This document shows, piece after piece, positions 1 to 6,887 of a stretch of DNA of 64,000 bases. The DNA is taken from positions 62,001 through 126,000 of the forward strand of contig JABUFB010000006.1 of NCBI GenBank assembly GCA_013314775.1, in the 5' to 3' direction. The notes under the pieces are model-generated. The model made no database searches and was not told where the DNA came from. It saw nothing but the letters and a program-made list of their open reading frames with translations. Origin of the DNA: Armatimonadota bacterium. GTDB lineage: Bacteria > Armatimonadota > Zipacnadia > Zipacnadales > JABUFB01. The translations under genes were made by a program, and so were the position numbers. Each line of letters starts with the position of its first letter. Position 1 is the first letter of the stretch.

Positions 1-89
1 AAGCGGACGATGAGCGCGGCGACCACGGCGAGGGCGGCGGTTATCTGGCAGGTGCGCTTCAGGATGTGCCGCGTCCGGGCTTCGTCCAA
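1..89 (-). CDS. atpI: ATP synthase subunit I-like protein (5' part only)
   Basis: A frame starting at TTG (89-87) reads MDEARTRHILKRTCQITAAL and runs into a hydrophobic stretch before leaving the window on the left. Its position directly downstream of the AtpZ-like gene, with a 6-bp gap, matches the usual order atpZ-atpI-atpB of F-type ATP synthase operons. AtpI is a small membrane protein that helps assemble the c-ring. Only 29 residues are visible, so the family call rests mostly on context. A GTG at 99 opens another frame, but that one is hydrophilic and Arg-rich and is less convincing. Confidence 0.5.
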   Translation of the reverse strand, partial: MDEARTRHILKRTCQITAALAVVAALIVR

Positions 90-95
90 AGCCCG

Positions 96-317
96 TCACC
101 CCTTCTGGATGGCCCGGAGCAGTTCGCGGAATCCGGCGATTGCACCCAGCAAAAAACCGACCACAGTGAAGGCCGGCTCTGCATCGAATCGTCTGTCCAG
201 CCACATCCCCGCGCCGGTTCCGATGGCGATGCAAAAGGCGAGCGTCAAACCGACAACGCTCATCTTCAGCGCGTCTGCCCAAGCCCGCCGATCGCCCGTC
301 ACGAAGACCACCGCCAC
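96..317 (-). CDS. atpZ: AtpZ/AtpI-family membrane protein of the ATP synthase operon
   Basis: A 73-residue protein with two hydrophobic segments (about residues 19-38 and 49-65) and the small-residue-rich TGAGMWLDRRFDAEPAF loop typical of the AtpZ/AtpI family. Members sit at the head of F-type ATP synthase operons and are linked to c-ring assembly or Mg2+/Ca2+ handling in the membrane. The annotated start is GTG at 317, but the promoter -10 box lies at 326-331. That start would therefore be nearly leaderless. The in-frame GTG at 302-300 (VTGDRRAW), preceded by GGCGGTGG, is a good alternative. Confidence 0.8.
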   Translation of the reverse strand: MAVVFVTGDRRAWADALKMSVVGLTLAFCIAIGTGAGMWLDRRFDAEPAFTVVGFLLGAIAGFRELLRAIQKG

Positions 318-325
318 AGAGCCGG

Positions 326-354
326 AGTGTAAATGTGGCCAAATCGGTTGTCAA
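326..354 (-). promoter_or_regulatory. sigma70-like promoter for the atp operon
   Basis: Read on the minus strand, TTGACA (354-349) is followed by a 17-bp spacer and TACACT (331-326). This is a near-consensus promoter pointing at atpZ. Confidence 0.75.
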
Positions 355-364
355 GGCCGGCGCC

Positions 365-484
365 GCGCGGTCAATATACTGATTATAACCAATTGGCTCC
401 TGTGAACGCGGCGAGTGTACTCCTCGGGATGCCGATTGTCAAGGTTGAAAAGAGTGCATCATTGTAATAACATAATGACCGCGC
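365..484. promoter_or_regulatory. inverted-repeat operator candidate between atp operon and GntR gene
   Basis: GCGCGGTCAATAT at 365-377 is repeated in inverted form at 472-484 (GCGCGGTCATTAT on the minus strand), 12 of 13 bases matching. The left arm sits just upstream of the atp -35 box; the right arm overlaps the -10 and expected start site of the GntR promoter. The intervening stretch is unusually AT-rich for this genome. Binding by the adjacent GntR regulator is inference. Confidence 0.45.
445..473 (+). promoter_or_regulatory. sigma70-like promoter for the GntR regulator
   Basis: TTGAAA (445-450), a 17-bp spacer and TAACAT (468-473), about 65 bp upstream of the GntR-family start codon. 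Confidence 0.6.
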
Positions 485-538
485 TCGGACTGATTTCCCG
501 GGTGCCCGGGGAACTTCCCGAATTATGGCGGATCTTAC

Positions 539-1348
539 GTGAACTCTGAAGGGGCTGCGCACCCGCGCCGCACCAATGCTATGGCCGAGATAAGCCTCCA
601 CAAGCTGCCTCCGGGCGAAAATACCCCGCTTTATGCCCAGATCATGGGCATACTCGAGCAGGAGATCCGCTCGGGCCGTCTCAAGCCGGGCGACCAACTC
701 CCGACCCAGGAGGCCCTTGCACAGCATTTCGAGGTCAGCCTGGCGCCGGTAAAGCAGGCTCTGCGAGAGCTTGAGGAGCGCGGGGTCATTGCCACACGCC
801 AGGGACGGGGGACGTACATCCTTGATGCGACTCCTCTCAGCGAGGAGATCATCGACGCCAACCGAATCCCCAACTTCACGCGGGACATGACCGAGATGGG
901 CCGCGAACCCTCATCGCGGGTCCTATCCATCGAGGAGGCGGCAGCCCGCGACGAGCCCCAGGCAGCCTCCGAGCTCAAGCTCCATGCCCGCGAGAAGCTG
1001 GTCCGGATCGAGCGCGTCAGACTCGCGGACGGCAAGCCGCTTTGTCTCCAGACCTGCTTCTTCCCGCACAGCCGTGTCACGGGAATTGTTGAGCGCGGGC
1101 TAAGAGACGGGGAGTCGTTGACGTCAGTGCTTCAGGGGGAGTACGGTATCACCATCGCGGTTGCACGTCAGACCATCTCGGCGACCGCGGCGACAGATCG
1201 CGATGCCCGGGAGCTCCAAATCACCCCCGGCGCGCCAATGCTCCTGGTGGAAAGAACGTCCTTCCTGAGCACCAGCGAACCCGTGGAGTTCCTGGTGGAC
1301 CGGCGCGTACCTGACTTCAGCTTTATGGTTTGGCTCAGGCGCAAGTAG
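539..1348 (+). CDS. GntR-family (HutC-type) transcriptional regulator
   Basis: A 269-residue DNA-binding regulator. An N-terminal GntR winged helix (about residues 25-95: PLYAQIMGILEQEIRSGRLK, then LPTQEALAQHF and the wing GVIATRQGRGTYIL) is followed by a UTRA ligand-sensing domain (about 110-265). The HutC subfamily responds to small effectors, often sugars, amino acids or their breakdown products. The start chosen is GTG 539, which has GGCGGA seven bases upstream; ATG 581 is an alternative lacking an obvious ribosome site. The gene diverges from the atp operon and an inverted repeat lies between them, so autoregulation is plausible. The effector cannot be told from sequence. Confidence 0.9.
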   Translation: MNSEGAAHPRRTNAMAEISLHKLPPGENTPLYAQIMGILEQEIRSGRLKPGDQLPTQEALAQHFEVSLAPVKQALRELEERGVIATRQGRGTYILDATPLSEEIIDANRIPNFTRDMTEMGREPSSRVLSIEEAAARDEPQAASELKLHAREKLVRIERVRLADGKPLCLQTCFFPHSRVTGIVERGLRDGESLTSVLQGEYGITIAVARQTISATAATDRDARELQITPGAPMLLVERTSFLSTSEPVEFLVDRRVPDFSFMVWLRRK

Positions 1349-1372
1349 GATAACAATAAACTGGTACCCTTG

Positions 1373-1421
1373 GCGGAGTGAGGAATCGCTGGAGCTGTGG
1401 CCGGGGCCTGACTCACTCCGC
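1373..1421. terminator. 10-bp inverted repeat downstream of the GntR gene
   Basis: GCGGAGTGAG (1373-1382) pairs perfectly with CTCACTCCGC (1412-1421) across a 29-base loop. There is no U-tract, so it may be a terminator, an operator for the following stress-protein gene, or neither. Confidence 0.35.
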
Positions 1422-1453
1422 GTCTTCGCCATTGCTCAAGGCCCCCGAACGAG

Positions 1454-2284
1454 ATGCGCAACATACTGGTGGGTTACGACGGCTCCCGGGGTTCTGCAAC
1501 CGCGCTACGGCAGACTGTCCCTCTCGCCGAGGCCTTGCGGGCGCGTGTGCGCATTCTGCAGGCAGTGGAACCCGCGACTCCCCAGGACATGGTGCGCGTG
1601 GACGAAGGACCCGACCCGGTAACCGTGGTGGATCGGATCGAGGCCATGCGGTCACGTGAGGAAGTCGACGAGAGCCCCCTGCCCTCCGACGCCGACATGG
1701 ACGCAGCCGTGCGCATCGTGGAGAACGCCGGCGTGGCCTGCTCCTGGCAGACACGCCACGGAATGGCCACGCGCGTGCTTCCCGAACAATCCATCGCTAT
1801 GGACATGCTGGTCCTCGGCAGGCGCGGCACATTGCGGCGCAGCGCGGTTGGGCGCACCGCGGCAAGCATCATCTACCACCCGACCGTCCCCACGCTCCTT
1901 TGTCAGGATGATCCGCTGCCCGTTCACCGACTTCTGCTGATTTACGAGCCCACGCCTTCCGGAGGCCGCGCCCTGCGAGTGGCCGGCGAGCTCGCCTCGG
2001 AGCTGAACGTCACCCTGGATGTTGCCGTCCCGGACACCGACCGCAGGCGCGGTGAAGAGAACCTCGCCTACGTGAGCAGCGCCCTGCGGGCCTACCACGT
2101 GGAAGGCGAGCGCGTGCGTTTCAACGGCGCCCTGCCTGAAGCGGTCTCCGAGATGGCTCTCGAGATGGGTAGTTCCATGGTGGTCCTGGGTGACGGTCAC
2201 AGTTGCCTGTGGCCCTGGAGCAAACCCGCCAACATCCGCGCAGCCGTGCAGGTCCCCGGTGCGCTGTCCCTCGTGGTGCCCTGA
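1454..2284 (+). CDS. universal stress protein, two tandem UspA domains
   Basis: A 276-residue cytosolic protein. The first UspA domain (about 1-150) begins with MRNILVGYDGSRGSATALRQ and carries the late nucleotide-loop motif LGRRGTLRRSAVGRTAASII (G-2x-G-9x-G-S/T type), suggesting ATP binding. The second half (about 155-276) starts LLLIYEPTPSGGRALRVAGE and is more degenerate: its late segment MVVLGDGHSCLWPW lacks the complete glycine loop. Tandem Usp proteins of about 280 residues are common and often one half loses nucleotide binding. The gene is monocistronic, followed by a 310-bp intergenic region containing a dispersed repeat. Confidence 0.85.
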   Translation: MRNILVGYDGSRGSATALRQTVPLAEALRARVRILQAVEPATPQDMVRVDEGPDPVTVVDRIEAMRSREEVDESPLPSDADMDAAVRIVENAGVACSWQTRHGMATRVLPEQSIAMDMLVLGRRGTLRRSAVGRTAASIIYHPTVPTLLCQDDPLPVHRLLLIYEPTPSGGRALRVAGELASELNVTLDVAVPDTDRRRGEENLAYVSSALRAYHVEGERVRFNGALPEAVSEMALEMGSSMVVLGDGHSCLWPWSKPANIRAAVQVPGALSLVVP

Positions 2285-2312
2285 TCCGGTCAGTCTAGTC
2301 TGCGCCCTCTTT

Positions 2313-2520
2313 CCAGGAGCATTGGTCTCCTGGAATGCGTGTCGCCTGAGGCCGACTTCGCGTTCAGCGTGCCCTTCGCCCTGAGCCGTTGCGGACGGAT
2401 CCATCCGGAGCCTGACGACACAGGGCAAGGCCCCATTACCACCGTCCCCGCACGCCTGCCACACACTAGGCAGGCACCCATCCCACAAGATCGATGGTCC
2501 TACCCCTCTTTCTCCCAAGC
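2313..2520 (+). repeat. dispersed intergenic repeat, copy A
   Basis: This stretch shares blocks with the region 12351-12663 (opposite strand) and with 31895-32090. It opens with CCAGGAGCA, the edge of a 9-bp hairpin (311-319 with 327-335 of the 2 kb line, i.e. 2311-2335). It then carries GGCCGACTTCGCGTTCAGCG followed by TGCCCTTCGCCCTGAGCC, nearly identical to copy B. Its right-hand block CATCCCACAAGATCGATGG recurs in copy C as CATCCTGCAAGACCGATGG. It abuts the -35 box at 2521. No coding potential was recognised. Confidence 0.75.
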
Positions 2521-2549
2521 TTGACAGCCGTGCCCACTTTCTGTATGTT
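2521..2549 (+). promoter_or_regulatory. sigma70-like promoter for the prepilin/ECF operon
   Basis: TTGACA (2521-2526), a 17-bp spacer and TATGTT (2544-2549), directly at the right edge of repeat copy A and about 45 bp upstream of the prepilin-like start codon. Confidence 0.75.
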
Positions 2550-2593
2550 CTAGGTAGCACGATTCTCACAGATGTGCTACTGGAGGATTCCCC

Positions 2594-3259
2594 TTGAGGT
2601 CAGCCGGCTTCACCCTTATTGAGCTCCTGGTCGTGATCGCGATCATCGCCATCCTCGCGGCTATCCTGTTTCCGGTCTTCGCACGGGCTCGGGAGAAGGC
2701 AAGGCAGATCAGTTGTCTGAGCAATATGAAACAGATGGGCGTATCATTCTTCATGTACAACGCGGACTATGATGAGACGTACGTCATCAACCCCGAGTGG
2801 AAGAGCCGCCTGCAGCCCTACATCAAGAACACTCAGATCAACATCTGTCCCAGTCGCAAGGACCTGCCCTGGTACTACGGCCAGGGCTTCAACATCGGCG
2901 TTCCCGCATTCATAGGCGCCTATGTCCCCGGTTTTTTGGGAATGCCGGAGTCGGCAATACAGTCGCCGAGCAACAAGATACTGGTGGTTGAGTGGGACCG
3001 CTGCAATGCGGGGCCTCCGTCTGGCCCAACGGGCCTGTTTGCCGGCGGCGCCACCTGTTTCTGGGCGTGCACGATCATCCACAACGGCGGCTCTAATGTG
3101 CTCTTTGGCGACGGACACGCCAAGTGGATGCAGCCCCAGCAATATCATTCCAACATGGTCAAGGAGGACGGCGCAGGCAACCCCACTCCGGCGGGTGTGA
3201 CGGCGGTGCCTGAATCCGTCTGGCGAAGCTACTGGGATACGAGCTATGCAGTCAACTGA
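2594..3259 (+). CDS. prepilin-type N-terminal cleavage/methylation protein with H-X9-DG tail (DUF1559-like)
   Basis: A 221-residue type II secretion pseudopilin-like protein. The N-terminus has the class III signal [20 protein letters not shown], with Glu at +5 after the predicted cleavage site and an arginine-rich ARAREKARQ stretch after the hydrophobic helix. The C-terminal region contains [12 protein letters not shown], the H-X9-DG signature of the large prepilin-like families expanded in Armatimonadota and Planctomycetota. It starts at TTG 2594, with GGAGG about 8 bases upstream. It overlaps the following ECF S-component gene by 14 bp, an unusual operon partner. The exact function of these abundant proteins is unknown. 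Confidence 0.9.
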   Translation: MRSAGFTLIELLVVIAIIAILAAILFPVFARAREKARQISCLSNMKQMGVSFFMYNADYDETYVINPEWKSRLQPYIKNTQINICPSRKDLPWYYGQGFNIGVPAFIGAYVPGFLGMPESAIQSPSNKILVVEWDRCNAGPPSGPTGLFAGGATCFWACTIIHNGGSNVLFGDGHAKWMQPQQYHSNMVKEDGAGNPTPAGVTAVPESVWRSYWDTSYAVN

Positions 3260-3842
3260 ACCCCCTGACCGGAAGGACGCGGATGCACTCTCCGTCGGCG
3301 AGCGGCTCCTGGACGCGCGGGACCTGGCGTTGGGGGGTCTGTTCGGGGCGCTGGGCATCGTTGTGCCCATAGCCTTCCACGCGCTTGGGCCGGGCATGGG
3401 ACCCATCTGGCTTCCCATGTATCTGCCCTTGCTGGCGCTGGGGCTGCTGGCATCTTGGCGCACAGCCCTCATCGTCGGCCTCATAACCCCCATCCTGTCG
3501 TCTGTCCTGACCGGGATGCCGCCTATCGCGCCGGTAGCCCCGCTTATGGCCTTTGAACTCGGCGCCCTGGCCACCTCGGCGAGTCTGTGCCGTCAGGCCG
3601 GAATGAGCATACCTGTTGCGACCGTAGTCGCAATCATCGCCACGCGAGTGGTCGGCACCCTGGCGCTGGTCACCATCGGCCGCGCAATGGGCATGGAGCA
3701 GTCCGTGCCGGCCTATGCGATCCTGGGCCTCGCCGTGGCATGGCCCGGCATCCTGCTGCAGTTGACAGTGGTTCCCGCGGCCGCCTATGCTATTGAACGG
3801 ACAAGCATCATAGGTCCGCGGTGGAAGAGGAACCCAAAGTGA
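3246..3842 (+). CDS. ECF transporter S (substrate-binding) component
   Basis: A 198-residue integral membrane protein with about six hydrophobic segments starting near residue 28 ([20 protein letters not shown]). The layout fits S components of energy-coupling-factor vitamin/metal importers, and the identification is secured by EcfT and EcfA genes in the same operon. Which substrate it binds cannot be read from the sequence; it is not an obvious BioY, ThiT or CbiM. Its start overlaps the end of the prepilin-like gene and its stop overlaps the start of the FmdE-type gene (GTGA), so translation is probably coupled. Confidence 0.75.
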   Translation: MQSTEPPDRKDADALSVGERLLDARDLALGGLFGALGIVVPIAFHALGPGMGPIWLPMYLPLLALGLLASWRTALIVGLITPILSSVLTGMPPIAPVAPLMAFELGALATSASLCRQAGMSIPVATVVAIIATRVVGTLALVTIGRAMGMEQSVPAYAILGLAVAWPGILLQLTVVPAAAYAIERTSIIGPRWKRNPK

Positions 3843-4288
3843 GCGAGCACACTCACGAACATTCTTTGCACAGCAGTGTCGATGAAATCGCCATCTTGCG
3901 AGCTTTCCACGGCCACCTCGGCCCCTATGTGTTTGCCGGGATGCGAATGGGCAAATACGCGGTCGCCCGTTTGAAGGCGGACCCGCACTTCGGGGTCGAG
4001 GCCGATGTCTTCTGCCCCGATGCCCCCCCTCCCTCGTGCGCAATCGACGGCATTCAGTTCTCTACAGGCTGCACAATGGGCAAGCGGAACATCCGGCATC
4101 ATGTTGCCGAAGGCGTTGCCGCTCGGTTCGTCAATCGCAAGTCCGGCGAAACCATCTGTGTCCGGTTGCGCCCTGCCGCTCTGGCGCTTGCGGTGGAGGA
4201 AATGCGCCTGCACAATGATGAGGCGGGCGCTCGGGTCATTGAACGCATGTCCGATGAGGAACTCCTGGAGGAGCTCGCCGACCTGTGA
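3839..4288 (+). CDS. FmdE-family protein encoded inside the ECF operon
   Basis: A 149-residue soluble protein related to the FmdE (formylmethanofuran dehydrogenase subunit E) domain. Visible signature residues are the FHGHLGPYVFAGMRMG block near residue 23 and cysteines at about 59, 67 and 78 in FCPDAPPPSC and GCTMGKRN. These are the usual putative metal ligands of the family. FmdE domains also occur as stand-alone proteins tied to molybdenum, tungsten or other metal metabolism. Start GTG 3839 is chosen because it overlaps the upstream stop (GTGA) and has GAGGAA upstream; GTG 3821 is also possible. Its place between S and T components suggests a role in handling the imported ligand, probably a metal or metal-binding cofactor (inference). 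Confidence 0.8.
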   Translation: MSEHTHEHSLHSSVDEIAILRAFHGHLGPYVFAGMRMGKYAVARLKADPHFGVEADVFCPDAPPPSCAIDGIQFSTGCTMGKRNIRHHVAEGVAARFVNRKSGETICVRLRPAALALAVEEMRLHNDEAGARVIERMSDEELLEELADL

Positions 4289-5010
4289 TGGCCGTTTGGA
4301 AACTATCGCCATCCCTCCTCGTCGGCCTGCTGTGCGTTGCCCTTCTCGGAGCGTGTCTGGCCAGTCCCAGTCATCCCCAGGGTCTGTGCACCATGGGTCT
4401 TCTGGCGGCGTGCGCCTTGGTGTGGTCGCGCGCCAGGCTGCGGGAAGTTCTCGTCAGTGCGCTACCGCTCATCAGCTTCGGCTTGTTCGCGCTGCTCCTG
4501 CTGTTTCTCGCTCCAGTCGGCGACGGTGTCCGGACCGTTCCGGTTCCCCTCCTTCAGCGCTCAGTGTCCGCTCAGGCGCTGCAGTTCCTCGGCGCGATCT
4601 GGACCAAGTCAGTCCTGGTGGTGGCGTTCACACTTTCCTTCGCCCGAAAACTGTCCGAACGCGACCTCCTGGAGGGCTTGCTGGGACTCCGGGTCCCGCA
4701 CCGGATCACAGCCTTGTGCACCTTGATGTTGCGCAGTGTCAAGTCGGTGCGGGGTGAGATCCTGCGGATCATTCGCGCCCAGAAGTCCCGGGGAATGCCG
4801 CGCGGGCTGCGAGCTGTGCGAGTCGCCGCCGCCATCGTGCAAGTGCTACTCATACGTCTCGGGCGCCGAGCCGAGTTGCAGGCTCTTGCATTGGTTTCCC
4901 GCGGCTACCGGGGGCAGTTAGGTCTGCTGGATGTCCGCGCGGTCTCCCCGTTGCAGGCCGTGGCCCTTGTCGCCGGGGCGGTGATAGTCACGTGGGTGAC
5001 GACCTGGTAG
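4288..5010 (+). CDS. ecfT: ECF transporter transmembrane (T) component, CbiQ/EcfT family
   Basis: A 240-residue membrane protein with an N-terminal hydrophobic bundle and the cytoplasmic coupling region characteristic of EcfT. It contains LMLRSVKSVRGEILRIIRAQ and the Ala/Ser-Arg-Gly type coupling motif KSRGMPRG (about residue 170), which contacts the ATPase. It starts at ATG 4288, overlapping the upstream TGA, and its end overlaps the ATPase gene by 19 bp, so the four genes are translationally coupled. It scaffolds the S component and the ATPase. Confidence 0.88.
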   Translation: MAVWKLSPSLLVGLLCVALLGACLASPSHPQGLCTMGLLAACALVWSRARLREVLVSALPLISFGLFALLLLFLAPVGDGVRTVPVPLLQRSVSAQALQFLGAIWTKSVLVVAFTLSFARKLSERDLLEGLLGLRVPHRITALCTLMLRSVKSVRGEILRIIRAQKSRGMPRGLRAVRVAAAIVQVLLIRLGRRAELQALALVSRGYRGQLGLLDVRAVSPLQAVALVAGAVIVTWVTTW

Positions 5011-5690
5011 CCATCGAACTCCGCGACGTCTCCTTCGCTTACCCCGACGGTTCGCCGGCACTCGAACAAGTCTCCCTGCGGGTGCCGATCGGAGGCCGTC
5101 TTGCGCTCATCGGCCCCAATGGAGCCGGCAAGTCCACTCTCCTTCTCCACCTCAACGGGCTCCTGCGAGGCACAGGGAATGTCACGGTGCTGGGCATGCC
5201 CGCCCGCGAGCCCTATCTGAGCGCCATCCGTCGCCGCGTGGGTCTGCTTTTCCAGAACCCCGACGATCAACTCTTTATGCCCACAGTGTTTGACGAAGTT
5301 GCCTACGCTGCAATCAACGCCCAATACCCGCCGGACGAGGTCCGCCGGAGAGTGGCAAAGGCCCTGGCCACTGTGGGGATGACCGATTTCGAAGGGAAGC
5401 ACCCCGCAAACCTGAGTGTTGGCCAGAAGAAACGAGTCGCGCTGGCGTCGGTCCTGGTCACGGACGCAGAGATACTCGCCCTGGACGAGCCGTCGGCCGG
5501 CCTCGACCCCGGAGGCCGCGAGGACCTGATGGCGCTCCTAAGCTGCCTTGACTGCACCCTCGTTGTGGCCACTCATGACCTCGGTCTCGCGGAAAAGGTC
5601 TGCGACAGCGCGGCGGCTATCAAAGCCGGGCGGGTCTTGTGCACGGGCAGCGTCTCGGAGATTGCTCGATATCCGGGCCTGTTTCGATAA
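4992..5690 (+). CDS. ecfA: ECF transporter ATP-binding protein (CbiO/EcfA)
   Basis: A 232-residue ABC ATPase with every expected motif: Walker A GPNGAGKST (about 38-46), Q-loop LLFQNPDDQLF as in CbiO/EcfA proteins, signature LSVGQKKRVALAS, Walker B ILALDEPSAGLD and the switch histidine in VATHD. Many ECF systems carry two different ATPases (A and A'). Only one is present here, so it probably works as a homodimer, as in CbiMNQO-type and other single-ATPase systems. It starts at GTG 4992, inside the end of ecfT. Confidence 0.93.
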   Translation: MGDDLVAIELRDVSFAYPDGSPALEQVSLRVPIGGRLALIGPNGAGKSTLLLHLNGLLRGTGNVTVLGMPAREPYLSAIRRRVGLLFQNPDDQLFMPTVFDEVAYAAINAQYPPDEVRRRVAKALATVGMTDFEGKHPANLSVGQKKRVALASVLVTDAEILALDEPSAGLDPGGREDLMALLSCLDCTLVVATHDLGLAEKVCDSAAAIKAGRVLCTGSVSEIARYPGLFR

Positions 5691-5735
5691 TGCCCGAAGG
5701 AGGCATCCCCGGCACCGAGGGCGAATTGCTCCTTC

Positions 5736-6638
5736 ATGACCGCCAGCGAACGGCGTGACCTGCGAAATGGTCTCCTGTTCATCTCCCCATGGATCGTGGG
5801 CTTCCTCGTATTCATGCTGGGCCCCATCCTGTTCTCTCTGTACGCCAGCTTCTGCGAATACTCTGTCCTGCGCCCGCCGGAATGGATCGGTGCTGCCAAT
5901 TACTCCGAGCTTCTCACTGACGAAGTCTTCCGCCAGGCAATCGGCAACACGCTGATCTTCGCCGCCTTCAGCATCCCACTGGGGCTCGTCGTTTCCCTGG
6001 CGTTAGCTATCCTCCTCAACAGCGGCGTCAGGGGGCTCACGGTATTCCGCACCATCTTCTTTCTGCCCTCGCTGGTACCCATGGTGGCTCTGGCCATCAT
6101 CTGGCTGTGGCTGTTCAATGGTGAGCACGGAGTTCTCAACTATGTGCTCAAAGCGGTTTTCGGTGCGTTGGGCCTCAAGCTCACGCCGCCCGGGTGGCTG
6201 TCGGACCCGGCGTGGTCCAAGCCCGCGCTGGTGATGATGAGCACCTGGACCGTGGGCCACGCAGTGGTCATTTACCTCGCGAACCTGCAGGACGTGCCGG
6301 AGCAACTTTACGAGGCGGCGGAGATCGACGGCGCGACCTACCTGCAGAAGCTGCGCCACGTGACCCTGCCCATGATCTCCCCTGTGATCCTGTTCAACCT
6401 GATCATGGGGATTATCGGCACACTCCAGACCTTCGCGGTGCCGTATGTGATCTCCCCACGCGGCGCCCCCGCGAGGTCCATCTATTTCGTGGCCATGTAT
6501 CTTTATGACAACGCCTTCCCCTACCTGCGCATGGGCTATGCCTGCGCGATCGCCTGGATCCTCTTCGTCATTATCCTGGTTCTGACGCTGCTGGCGTTGC
6601 GGCTCTCCGCGCGGCGCGTGTATTACGGCGGCAGCTGA
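5736..6638 (+). CDS. carbohydrate ABC transporter permease (MalF type)
   Basis: A 300-residue six-helix permease of the sugar CUT1 class. It has the N-terminal segment LLFISPWIVGFLVFMLGPIL and the cytoplasmic EAA loop EQLYEAAEIDGATYLQKLRH (about 188-207), which docks with the ATPase. CUT1 systems normally have two permeases and a solute-binding protein in one operon. Here neither follows: the next 250 bp show no permease frame and the next gene is a GTPase. The partners must be elsewhere, or the locus is a remnant. Co-transcription with the ECF genes is possible (45-bp gap), but a functional link is unlikely. Confidence 0.88.
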   Translation: MTASERRDLRNGLLFISPWIVGFLVFMLGPILFSLYASFCEYSVLRPPEWIGAANYSELLTDEVFRQAIGNTLIFAAFSIPLGLVVSLALAILLNSGVRGLTVFRTIFFLPSLVPMVALAIIWLWLFNGEHGVLNYVLKAVFGALGLKLTPPGWLSDPAWSKPALVMMSTWTVGHAVVIYLANLQDVPEQLYEAAEIDGATYLQKLRHVTLPMISPVILFNLIMGIIGTLQTFAVPYVISPRGAPARSIYFVAMYLYDNAFPYLRMGYACAIAWILFVIILVLTLLALRLSARRVYYGGS

Positions 6639-6749
6639 CGATTAGGAGACGACCGGCGGGCGAGACCCACGCACCACCCGTTCTTGCCGAGACGACCCTG
6701 CCGGGGTGATGCTGCCGCTGGTCCTACGCCTTCTGCGCCATCGCCACCA

Positions 6750-6778
6750 TTGACTTCAGACTTCCCAGCGTCTATCAT
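6750..6778 (+). promoter_or_regulatory. sigma70-like promoter for the YchF-like gene
   Basis: TTGACT (6750-6755), a 17-bp spacer and TATCAT (6773-6778), about 110 bp upstream of the GTG start at 6888. Confidence 0.65.
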
Positions 6779-6887
6779 CTGCGCGCTGTTTCCAGTGGAT
6801 GTGCGCGCGCAAGGTGACCATCACCGAAACCCGCAACGTCGCGGCCAAAGGTCGCGGCGTTTGATTTGTGCCTGGAGTTGGGATGCT

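Noticed and set aside
2285-2593. Cobalamin or other riboswitch ahead of the ECF operon
   Set aside because: No recognisable riboswitch consensus; the space is taken by the dispersed repeat and a promoter.
6639-6887. Remnant of a second sugar permease after the MalF-type gene
   Set aside because: Translations in all frames show no membrane segments or EAA loop; it holds the YchF-like promoter instead.
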